From: Camellia lanceoleosa
Lineage: Eukaryota; Streptophyta; Magnoliopsida; Ericales; Theaceae
Reading direction: 5' to 3'
DNA: 64,000 nt
Assembly (NCBI GenBank): GCA_025200525.1
Contig: CM045761.1
Location: 202,608,321-202,672,320 of the forward strand
Shown piece by piece: positions 1 to 10,099 of this stretch. The position numbers were made by a program, and so were the translations under genes. Position 1 is the stretch's first letter. Each line of letters begins with the position of its first letter. The notes below the pieces were generated by a model. It was not told the origin of the DNA. It was given only the letters and a program-made list of their open reading frames with translations, and ran no database searches.

Positions 1-389
1 TATTTTAACTCAAAAAAAACTGATTCTGAGAAGCTGCTTACTCCTTACTTCTGATTATTAGCTTTTACTATAGATATATAAATTTAAGGTTATACTCTTA
101 GATTTTTTTATTTTTTATTTTTTTAAAAATAGAGAAAGACCCAAATGGACTATGGATTATTATTTTTATTTTTTTTGAGAAATGTAGACAAATAGTAAAT
201 AACAAAAAATTAAAATTAATTCAAAATACTATTTCACAGCTTATTTAACAAACACTACGCAGCAACTTAAATCTATAATCCAACAGTTACACCAAATAGA
301 TTAATAGCTTTTGATTAAAGTCATAATCTATGATCTGTTAAGTTATAATTTATAATATGTTTTAACGGCTACACCAAATAGAGCCAATA
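1..389. other. AT-rich intergenic DNA
   Basis: AT-rich sequence with poly-T and poly-A runs. I see no coding frame, RNA gene or clear repeat border in it. Confidence 0.5.
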
Positions 390-3154
390 TGTGACATCTC
401 AAAAATCGCGAACATCAGGGAATATATTAACAATCAAATACAAGGTTTATCTAAGGTTAGGAGTCTAGGAAACGGCACTAATGAGTTCTATGACCAATAA
501 CCAAATAAGATCTCAGATCGCCGAAGGAGTTAAGTTAGCCTCCTTTCTAAATCCAACTTTCTTAGGTAGCGGACTACCCTTTTGACAGATCTTAAAAGGT
601 ATTGACGTAAGGTCTCATAAGCAACGCAAAAATAGGCATAGGATTAGAAGGTAAATAATAATTACAGTGTCTCAAATTTTAAAATTACAAAACGAGTCTC
701 ATTACTATTACAATCCAAGAATAAATAAAAACACAATCAAACTAATAAGCGAAATGGTTCCGAACTTTCTCTAAGGCAAACTTAAGTCTCCAAATGTCTT
801 TGACTTTTCGTTGGCTTCGTACGTTTCTTCGATACCTGGCATAAAATGCCATGAGTTTTGAATACCCAATAAACACACACACACACCACGTCCCTTTTGC
901 TGCTTTATTGCAGAACTTACCTCGGATGCCTAGCAACGGTTATATACCACATAGCGCCAATCGTAGGGCCTCAAAAGAGACGGTAATAATGGGCCTTGCT
1001 CAAATCCCTCCTTACACCAAATACCTAAGGTCCGAATACAACCGCTCTGTTCAAGGATTCCAAAACCACTTGCGTAAAACTTTAACTACCAAATAGGGAA
1101 CGCATCCCGTCAACCAATCAATTTCTTAGTAACTTGTCCAAAAATTCCCAACCCATTAGCACCCGTTAAGTTTCCCGTTTGAGTTAGATAATTTAAGTCA
1201 GAGTTAGGACATGCTCTTGAAACAACATCTATTGCACAAGTATGAACAACTAAACAGTACAAATAGAAGGAAATCAAGTTACAACATGTGAGATTTACAT
1301 ATGAGGATGGGCACAAGTAGCTCTAGGCATATTCAAGTAGTTAAGGAAATAATTTCGCACAAGAATATAATTTCCAGATTTGCACAAGTGTGAGCACCAT
1401 CGAAGGATTAAAATAAAATATATAAACCTATGACACGTGTAATATTATACCGAAACATGATCATAAATTAATAAGCATATTCATGAACACAAGAGCATAA
1501 AACTCCAATAAAAACAGAATTTCTAGATTTAGTACTACCTAAAGATTATACTCAAAAGGCTATTTCAGATTTTTCCAAAGCCTGGCCTTCCTATGGTTCG
1601 TAGGGAATTTTATCTAGTTTTCAGAACATTTTTCGAAAATGGAATAGCTTTTCCAGATTTTTAGTTATTTCATAAATACTCCAGCTCTATCCAGATTTGT
1701 CGACCGTTACGAAAATAGAATTTTCTCGCAAACCACTCACTCGTTTTCAATGAAACCAATTTTCCTTGAAATATAACTCCATAAGAAAGATTTTGACATA
1801 AAATAGAGGTCCAGAAGATTTTTATACATTTTTCTAAAATATTCACAAGGTGGCTGTAAAACAGATTTTTCTGGCACAGTTCTTGAAAATAGAAAGTTGG
1901 TGAGAAAAGAAGTCAGCTAGGGGAAATTTTCCACTTCTCTTGTGATGAAAACATACTAAATAATATGTATTAAACTTAGAAATTTAAGGTGAAGGTGTGC
2001 CTTTGAAAAGTTTAAGAGATTGATATGGAAAAAGGTAGTCTTCTACCGATTAAGAGAAATAGAAGAATGGTAGAATCAAAGCTCAACTCCTTTAATTTTT
2101 AACACAAGAATACCATTAGAACACATCTGCAAATACCATTTTAAACTTCTAATGACATGTATTTGAAAAGGAAAATAAAAGAGAAAGTTGTGTTGTGACT
2201 TACTTGAGAGTTATTGGAATTATTAGCAAACTTCTTCTTCCTCTCCTTTCTTCTACCAAGCTCACCTTCCTTCCTTTCTTCTCTCTCAGCTGAATATAGT
2301 GTGTATAAATGTTGTCTTGTATGTAAAATGCTAAGGGATAGGTTGTTTATATAATGAATTTGGTGCAAAAGGTCTTAAATGCCCCTTGGTTAGAATTGGA
2401 TTGGACAGTTTGGATTTAGTTTGAATTCAATGGAATAGTGGATGATTAAAGATCTTAATTAGGTTCCTAAATATGATCTAGTTAGGGTTTTCCTCCTAAT
2501 CAAACCAACCTAAGTTGCATATATACATATATATATATATAAGTTTGTACTAAATTAAAGATTTTCTTCCTTAAATCATGCAAAATTGTTTCAAAAAGTA
2601 CATTCATCATATCTATGTAGGTATGGCTGGCCATAAATGGTGATTTGAAGGACTTATTTTATATTTTTTTTGGTGTACAAATCTTGAAAATTGTAAAATA
2701 TAATGTTAAAAAAAGATTTAAGATACACATGTGTATATAAATATATAATGATACTTGTTTGGGGTGTATTTGTGATTTAATAAAAATGTGAGGGCTTGAG
2801 CTCAATTAAAGTATCTATTTCAAATGTAGAGTTAATAAATTAGTGTTAGGAAAAATAATTCGATTTGTATTATCTTGCTTTGAATTTAAAGGTAAATTAC
2901 CGAACGAAAACTTTGAAAACCGAAAGTTAAGGTTTAGAGTGATTAATCTAAAATTTGAGAGTCAAATAATTAAAATTAGGGTGTTAGAAATGATTTCTAA
3001 GCTTCCAGGGTCGATTAGGGTCTGCATGGGTTCGACTGTGATATGTTTTCGGTTCTACGGTTTAATTTGCGAATAATCGACGAACTAAGGGCTTTACTAT
3101 AATAACTCAAAATTTAGGGACCTAATAAGGTTTACAAAAGTTAGGGGCCTCACA
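390..3154 (-). mobile_element. probable solo LTR (or remnant), reverse orientation
   Basis: Read on the minus strand, the segment opens with TGTGAGGCCCCTAACTT (3154 downward) and closes with TTTTTGAGATGTCACA (ending at 390). These are the 5'-TG..CA-3' borders and the terminal style common in plant Ty3/Gypsy LTRs. The inside has no long frame. Flanking pentamers are CAATA (385-389) and ACATA (3155-3159), only a 3-of-5 match, so a target-site duplication is weak at best. No second copy is in the window, so a solo LTR is more likely than a complete element. The borders are my inference from terminal motifs. Confidence 0.45.
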
Positions 3155-3749
3155 ACATATATGAAAAGTTATATCAAGTTTTCATTTTTCATTTATTGAA
3201 TTATAATTAATAAGCTAACAAATAGTTGTAATTTTATAATGGGATAGAAGGAGGATAAAAATAAGTAACACAATTATATTTAAAAGTTTGAAATTTACCT
3301 AATATTATAGTAAAATCTTGAATTCTCAATAATTTTTCACATTTTTTATAAAATAAAATGACAATAAAAAAAATTTTTGATACTCATTTTTTTTACTTCA
3401 ATTTTATGGTCTTTGTTAAAGAAAACAAAATCCGATCAAAATCCTTGGTACAGAACGAACATGGATACTTTGATTGCAATCATAATTACTGATAATTCTT
3501 TTCTACCATATAAATCTGTAAACAAACAAATAAACCTCACTAAAACAGAAACCAAACCAAACTAACTGTAGAGAAAGGGAGGCACACATGAAAAAAGATA
3601 AAATAAAAAACAAATAAATTTATGTAATGAGAGAATGTTACCTCCAAAAACTTAGACCTCGTCTAACCCAATCCGTTAGCTCATCCGCTAGTGCCCGCGA
3701 AATCTAGGAGTTAGGATGGCTGATCATATTATTCTTTAAAAAAGACTTA

Positions 3750-4135
3750 AAAATTGATTAATTTGTCTCATTAAATGATTTAAAATTTTGATATATATAT
3801 TAGAAAAATAAAAAATTATATTATAATTATAGTACTAAATTATAATTCAAATTTAGATACTGTCATATTTTTTTGAGATCCATATCTAAATTCTTATATT
3901 TTTTTATTATTATTTTTGTTCTGTATTTATTTTTTTTTTTTTTTTCAATTCAAATAAGATGGAATTGTGAGTTTCTATTTTTTTTTTCCCAAATTAATTT
4001 ATCTATAGTTTCTGTTTGTTTTTAATTATTATTATTTAGGTAAGTTATGATGTGAGTTATATATGGGATAAGACATGTGAATTTTTATTGATTTAAAGTA
4101 TGATGGTGAGACATATTTTCAAATTAGATTTTGTT
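3750..4135 (+). repeat. direct repeat, copy 1
   Basis: Shares an ordered series of blocks with 4573-4895. Examples are ATGATTTAAAATTTTGATAT against ATCATTTAAAATTTTGATAT, CCATATCTAAATTCTTAT in both, and TTTTTAATTATTATTATTTAG in part. The copies are diverged and separated by about 440 bp. Confidence 0.6.
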
Positions 4136-4572
4136 TAGATAAATTTTAAAGATTTTTAAAATTTAAAATTGAATATTGAGATACAAAATAAAGATTTGAA
4201 TTGAATAAATAAAAATCAAATTTATTAATTTGATCTGATTATATATTTGATTTTTAATTTTTAATTTTTTTTTGTTGTTATGTTATAATATAATATATAA
4301 AATATAAATAAATATTCATAATTTTTATAAAAAATATTATTTGATTTTTTGGAACAGAGAGAAGGTAGATAAGTTTTAATATTTTTTTTTGAAAATCGGT
4401 GAAAAAGATTACGATGGAGAGAATATAAAATATTTTTATTATCTTTTCATTTGAAATTCATAAATTGAAGGATAATTATTACTTCTAAAATAATTAAATA
4501 AATAAATGAGTCAATAATTTATTTTTTTAAATCTATTTTATAAATTAAAAAATTAATAATTTAAAAAAATTA

Positions 4573-4895
4573 ATTAATTTATCCTATTAAATCATTTAAA
4601 ATTTTGATATTATCCATCAAAAAATAGATAATTATATTATTAAATCATAATTCTAATTTAAATACTGTGATATCTTTTTGAAATCCATATCTAAATTCTT
4701 ATCTTCTTTTACTTTTGCATGATTTCTATTTTTTTTTTCAATTTATTTTTGCATGGTTTCATAATTCAATTTTTTTTTAAATTTAATCTATGTATTGTCA
4801 TTTATTTTTAATTATTATTATTTAGATAAATTATGATATCAATTAAATATTAATATGTGAATTTTATTGATTTAAAATATAATAATGAGAAATAT
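4573..4895 (+). repeat. direct repeat, copy 2
   Basis: Second copy of the AT-rich block at 3750-4135, same orientation. It is somewhat shorter through small deletions. Function unknown; it may be two copies of one AT-rich miniature transposon. Confidence 0.6.
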
Positions 4896-5147
4896 TAAAT
4901 TAAAAACAAATTTTAACATAAATAAAAAAAAAATAACAATCCAATATTTAATACTATACCAAAGCAAAATAAAACATACAAAGCGGGATAATAAACCCCT
5001 AAACACAAATCAAATATACATATAAAAATACTTCAAATCTTTTCATAAAACCAGAGAAAATGCAAACAAAACAAGACAAAATAAAAATAATACCACCACC
5101 CATCACGCGTAAAGTACCATTTATCGCTCTGGAAAGTAAATAAAGAT

Positions 5148-6533
5148 CTATTTGGTGGGGGATGCACACTCCTTTTCTTCTTCAGTCTTGGGGTGGTACC
5201 CTGGGAGCTTCTCTTTTATCTTCTCAAAAATACCCTTCTTCTCCTTCGGCTCGGCCTCGTGACTGTGAGTCTCTGCGGCCGGGACGGCGTACTCAGCCGC
5301 TGGCGGCGGTGGAGGGACCTCCTCGGCTTTCTTGTTCTGGCCTGGTAGTTTCCCCTTAATTTTCTCGAAGATGCCCTTCTTCTCCTCTTGTTGTGCTAGC
5401 TCTCCATGCTCTACTACTACCTCCTCCTCGTACTTCTCCTTCGGCGGGAGAGGTGTCACCACTGCCTCGTATTTCTCAATCTTCTCTTCTTCCTTATCGC
5501 CTGAAATCTTCTCCTTGATCTTCTCTATCGGACCCTTATTTACCTCGTATTTCTCAGTCTTCTCTTCTTCCTTATCTCCAGAGATCTTCTCCTTGATCTT
5601 CTCTATCGGGCCCTTACTTACCTCGTATTTCTCGGTCTTCTCTTCTTCCTTATCTCCTGAAATCTTCTCCTTGATCTTCTCTATCGGACCCTTATTTTTT
5701 TTCTTCTTTTTCTTCTCTCCATTCTCGTCTTCTTCCTCCTCATCGCTCGACTGCAAAACATTTCAAAACAATCATATTTAAATGAGTTAGCTTTATAAAT
5801 CTCACAAACTCACATATATGAAGCCTAGAGTGCTTGACTACTAGTGCCATCAAATTAAGGTATTACGTATGTATAGATAGATCGTATCTAATATTATCAT
5901 GTGATTAATATTAATTCATTAAAACGTTTGAAATTCTCTACGTTATATTAATGATTGTGAAAGATCATATCAAATCAATTCTTATTTTCAATTGAAAATT
6001 TGTTAAATTCTATTGATTTTAAATTTTAAAGACGTCTTGCACTTTTACATATGAAATGATATCTTTAATTCACCCAGATCGTCACGCCAATGTTTGAAAT
6101 CATGCTTAGGACTGTGACACATTCACCAGTAAGTACTCGCTATGCGTAAAAATATTCAAAAATAGTCACATTAAACGGGGAAAAAAAAAATGTAAATGTA
6201 TGGAAGACTTACAGAGCTTGAGCTGCTATTAGATCGGGGGAGCTTCTCCAACAGATCGTGCTTCTTCTCTTTCTCTTTGCAATCCTCGAACTTGGGCTCT
6301 GGCTCGGACACGTGGACCTTCTCGAACTCGGTCACCATCACCTCCTCTTCGGGCTTTTTCTCTTCCTCTTTCTTCCCCATAAAACCGAAGAGCCCGCGAT
6401 CTTGAGTTTCTACCTCCACCTCATCGGTGTTAGTACTCGAGATCACGGTGCTCTCACACTCGTCATGGCTCTTCTCGTCTCCAAGGTGGTGGTGGTGGTG
6501 GTGGTGGTGATGGTGGTGGTGTTCCTCGGCCAT
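5148..6533 (-). CDS. dehydrin, FSK type (acidic LEA group 2), two exons
   Basis: Join of exon 1 at 6533-6213 and exon 2 at 5750-5148, with a 462-bp intron (5751-6212) bounded by GTAAGT and TTTTGCAG; 307 residues. Dehydrins are disordered, hydrophilic proteins that protect membranes and enzymes during drought and cold. Seen in order: 12 consecutive His (residues 5-16), an F-segment DRGLFGFMGKK (45-55), LLEKLP, then the S-segment RSNSSSSSSSDEEEE. The S-segment is split by the intron at phase 0, the usual dehydrin intron position. Three tandem 26-residue repeats beginning KGPIEKIKEKISG (127-202) follow, then two K-segments, KKGIFEKIKGKLPG (231-244) and KKGIFEKIKEKLPG (278-291). The start is the ATG at 6533; an ATG nine bases upstream is in frame and also possible. 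The ISG in place of LPG in the repeated segments and the His tract are unusual. The family call is secure. Confidence 0.95.
5466..5693 (-). repeat. 78-bp coding tandem repeat inside the dehydrin
   Basis: About 2.9 nearly identical 78-bp units encode three copies of a K-segment-like unit plus an acidic linker ending EKYEV. Near-identity at the DNA level points to recent in-frame duplication. Confidence 0.85.
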
Positions 6534-6659
6534 TCTGATCAAATGAAATTAACAAATACAAACGACAGTCGGTCACTCTAAAAACAGCCACCGATTAGAA
6601 ACAGCCGATTAGAATTCGAAGTTTCGTCTTTTGATGGTTTAGGTGTAAGAGAGTAGTGG

Positions 6660-6670
6660 CCTTTTATAGG
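6660..6670 (-). promoter_or_regulatory. TATA box of the dehydrin gene
   Basis: On the minus strand this reads CCTATAAAAGG, about 127-137 bp upstream of the start codon at 6533. That fits a 5' leader of roughly 100 bases. Confidence 0.7.
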
Positions 6671-6780
6671 TAAAGTATAACGCCAACTTGACGCGTAAGT
6701 CTCAAAATAATAAGAGTGATAAAAGACAGAAGCCCGAAGGCCAAGCCAATCTAAATCCTCGAATGAGTACACATTGTGTA

Positions 6781-6786
6781 ACCGAC
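6781..6786 (+). promoter_or_regulatory. DRE/CRT core ACCGAC upstream of the dehydrin
   Basis: ACCGAC lies about 111 bp upstream of the TATA box. The A/GCCGAC core is the known binding site of CBF/DREB factors and acts in either orientation in cold and drought genes. That it works here is inference from position and gene type. Confidence 0.5.
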
Positions 6787-7907
6787 GTATATTACATTAA
6801 AGATGATAATTAATTATATTTCATTTGAGATTTGAGTCAGTTTTTTAATTTCTTTTTTGATTATTTTAATTTAGGATTAAAATTTTTTATTTAGGATGAG
6901 TTTTTTTAATTTTTATGAAAAAAATAAAAAAAAACTATGATTTAATTGTGATATTTTTTAATCTAAAATTAAAAAAATTATTTTGATTTTTTATTACTAT
7001 TTTAGGCCCAACCCCCATCATGCCGAACCAATACTGAATTGAGATGGGAATTGATTATCTATAATTAGACAATTCAATTGCAGAATGAATAATTCAATTT
7101 TTTTTAAGTTGAAAATAATTTAAATTATTTTATTGAATTTATGTAATTTGTTTTTATTAATATGATATTAATATTATTTCTAAAAATAAAATATTTATTC
7201 TAATTTTTAAGAATAAAAAATAGATATAATCTAATATCCATATTCGATTAATTTTATTATGTAGATAATTAACTCAGTGAAATGGATTCAAATACAAACA
7301 ATTTAGACCATTGACATATCAAATCAAACAAAAATTTCAATTAAATATCTTATCAAACAAAAATCTCCAATTAAATATCTTACTATCAAATTGAAGAATA
7401 TGTCTATAAACAGATAAATTTTACACAGGTTTATATGAACAAATAAAATTTTTAAAAATTAGTTCTTGCTAATAAATTTGTAGAATTAATTTATATATAT
7501 TTAGATACATCGGAATTAAATTTTTATATGTGAGTATACATATTTTGTGTTTAATTTTATGGTGAAGTTATATTGATCAAAAATAAAATAAATTAATTAA
7601 TTAATTGACACTTGTCCTCGTAGTTAATTACCTTGCTGAGGTGTCATTTGATGGAGGCGAGTGTATGGTTGTTATCGAAGCCAGCGCTGATGAGGGCACC
7701 ACGATTCAAAAAGAAGAAAAAGAAGAAAGTAGAAAAGTTGAGAAGAACCAATGCTGTCCATCCTTGCGTGCAACAACTAATAGAATATTGACACCTGTCG
7801 CAAGAATGTGGTAGCGTGTTCATGTGGGACCCATGAGCTGTCGGCTCGATTGGATTGATATGAAGTAGGTCGGTGAAGATTGCAGTGCATGAATGAATGA
7901 AAGCGGT

Positions 7908-7916
7908 ACACGTGGC
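7908..7916 (+). promoter_or_regulatory. G-box/ABRE-like ACACGTGGC
   Basis: Contains CACGTGGC, the core bound by bZIP ABA-response factors. It lies about 1.4 kb upstream of the dehydrin start, so a role in that gene is only possible. Confidence 0.25.
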
Positions 7917-8861
7917 TTTCCGTGGGAAAGTGGGAATTGGGATCTGCGACTAGTGGGTGCATGGTAATGTCACATGTGGGCTCCTCTAATTATACTTATT
8001 TTTCGGGGTTAAATTACAAACACAACCTCTAAGATTTACATAAATACGAATTGTCCCTTATCATTCTGAAAATTACATTACAAAGTATACAATTTCATAA
8101 CAATTAGTCTTTTTTTTTTAATAAATTATCAAGTTAATTAACAATTTCTAATTATATCAAAATTTTATTTTAATTAATAATACATGTAATTTTATTGTTG
8201 TATAAGAGAAAAGTTACAAATTTCATTTTTTTTAATTAATTTTGTTAAATAAAAAATTACAAAATGAGACATTTGTAATTTTTTGAATTATATTAAACAA
8301 TTTATATTTCAAATAAATCTCAGAAGGTTGTTCTATTTTTGGAGATACATTATAAATATATTCTTAATGGTTGCTTAAATAACAAAACAAAACAAAAAAA
8401 TGCTATCAAACTTATCAATTCATAATTTATCTCGAATATATTTGTATAGTGATGATTAAATTAATAAAGTGTAAGTTCTATGAGTAAAATAAATTTGAAC
8501 TATTCTTTTTTCATAGATAAATTTTGGGTTTATAAGTGTAAGTTTGCATTGGTTTGGCATGATTGGTTGGGGTGGGTTGAGACTAATATAACTACAAAAA
8601 GATAAAATGGACTTTTTAGCCTAAGGCTAAAAACTGTCACATCCAAATTGTAATCATTTCATTTTTTTCTTTTACAAAAATTCAAAAATTCAAAAAATTC
8701 ATCTCAATCGAGATTTTTCAATCTCAAATTAAAATAGTCAAAAAGTAAAATGCTAAAAAGTTAAAAAGCCAACTCACATCCCAACTCAAATTGCTTAAAA
8801 TATAAATTGTCTAATGTAATTATATAAATTATTACAGCCTTGTTTCATAAAATAGTTATTT

Positions 8862-9050
8862 TAGTTCACTATTTGGCTTTTTGACTATTTTAACCTGATT
8901 AAACTAGTTGTGTTTGGAATGTTGGTTGATTTTTTTTTTTAGTTGATTTGATAGTTGTAAGAGGAAAAGTAAATTGATTATGGATTAGATGTGATATTTT
9001 ATCTTATTGATTATTTTAGCCCAACACTCTTCCCAAACACTCTCTAAGTC
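8862..9050. mobile_element. poly-T-rich miniature element, family shared with 15646 and 28147
   Basis: Shares with the copy at 15646-15868 the order GTTTGGAATG-like end, CTTTTTGACTATTTTAACCTGA, a run of T, a TGATTATGGATTAGATGTGATATTTTATCTTATT-type core in pieces, and CCCAAACAC near the far end. Borders are approximate. Confidence 0.45.
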
Positions 9051-9229
9051 AGTTAACAATTTTTAATAAGGGTAAATTACACTGACATCCTTGAGATTTC
9101 TATTTAATACAGATCCTCCTCATATTTGAAAAATTACACTAATCTCCCTGTCAAATGAAAATGACTTATTTGCTCTTTAACCTTTATACATATTGTACAA
9201 GTGCGAAATAATCTTCTCGTATAATCCTG

Positions 9230-10090
9230 TTGATCAAGTTTGTACTCCTCCAAACAACGTTGCTTTGCCACCTGAAAACACAAACGTGAGCTAACCGGCG
9301 ATTGTGTGCCGGAAACCCCTCCGATGCCTAAGTCAGCAAATAGATAATAGACAAAAAGTTCTGTGCGTTCTAGAGTAGAAATTGTGATCCCTGTCCATAG
9401 GTCTGGTTATGAGCTTTTATAGATTGTGCTTGGCACAATCCTAGTAGGATTCCAACTCTCTCTATGAGAGTCCTCCTAGCAATCACACACCCTACTCACT
9501 ACCAACCAAGTGAGATGGTTTGCACAATTCCAGTAGGACTCTAACTCTCCTTAGCAGAGTCTTACTAAGAGTCTCATGCCCAAGAATAATACTTATCCTT
9601 AAAACACCCTCATCACTGCAAGCCAAGTGAGATGGCCACTCCCTTTACCTCAGCTAACACCTTTACCTACCTTTTTACCTCAGCTAACATCTTTACCTCG
9701 GCTAACACCTTTACTTCGGTTAACATTGTGGTCAACCAAGTTATTTCGGCTCTGTTTGACTACCTTGCTTGGTAGCTCAGCCATTGCGTTGATCGCCACT
9801 AAGAAGTAGCTAAGTCCCGTTGCTAGGTCCCGTGGCTAAGTCTCATAGCTAGGCCGCGTGGCTAGGTCCAATAGCTTGGACCTGTAGCTCGGTCTCGTAG
9901 CTAGGTCCCGTAGCTAGGTCCCATAGCTCGGCCCCGTAGCTAGAACTCATAGCTAGGTCCAACAGACTGGTTCTGTAACTAGGTCTCGTAGCTAGGTCCC
10001 ATAGTTAGGTCCCGTAGCTAGGTTAAAAAACATCTTTGACCGCCACTCTAACCTAGCTCGGCCTAATTTGACTACACAAATTACCCTCTC
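9230..10090. repeat. GC-richer repeat block, probably retrotransposon LTR remnant
   Basis: Distinctly richer in GC than its surroundings. It contains CCGGCGATTGTGTGCCGG, paired CACAATCC/AGTAGGA motifs repeated at about 9430-9550, an 18-bp imperfect repeat around CTCAGCTAACACCTTTAC (about 9645-9735) and the 13-bp minisatellite listed next. No coding frame is credible. I infer an LTR-type remnant but cannot find paired ends. Confidence 0.35.
9809..10024 (+). repeat. 13-bp minisatellite, about 16.6 copies
   Basis: Sixteen successive 13-mers of the form GCTAGGTCCCGTA in strict 13-base phase from 9809 to 10016, followed by a partial unit GCTAGGTT. Units vary by substitution only: GCTCGGCCCCGTA, GCTAGAACTCATA, GTTAGGTCCCGTA. 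Copy number in such arrays usually varies between individuals. Confidence 0.95.
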
Positions 10091-10099
10091 ACATATAAA

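Larger units (their letters stand above)
3155..5147. other. AT-rich intergenic DNA downstream of the dehydrin gene
   Basis: Very AT-rich. It contains a diverged direct duplication (listed separately) and no plausible coding region. The last part (about 4930-5147) should include the 3' untranslated region of the minus-strand dehydrin gene. Confidence 0.5.
6790..9060. other. intergenic DNA upstream of the dehydrin
   Basis: AT-rich sequence with a GC-richer island at about 7600-7990. That island has no convincing frame but contains an ACGT element (7908-7916). The part after about 8550 resembles the poly-T-rich miniature elements listed at 15646 and 28147. Confidence 0.45.

Noticed and set aside
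5332..5781. Open plus-strand frame of 149 codons rich in Ser and Phe
   Set aside because: It is the complement of the Glu/Lys-rich dehydrin exon 2; the repeats in it mirror the dehydrin repeats.
7605..7962. Two short overlapping frames on opposite strands in a GC-richer island
   Set aside because: Neither has recognisable features or splice partners; the island may be regulatory instead.
9627..9809. Short Pro/Leu/Thr-rich frame
   Set aside because: Produced by the 18-bp imperfect repeats; periodic translation of a repeat, not a gene.
9809..10024. CRISPR-like array
   Set aside because: The units are contiguous 13-mers with no spacers, in a plant nuclear context.
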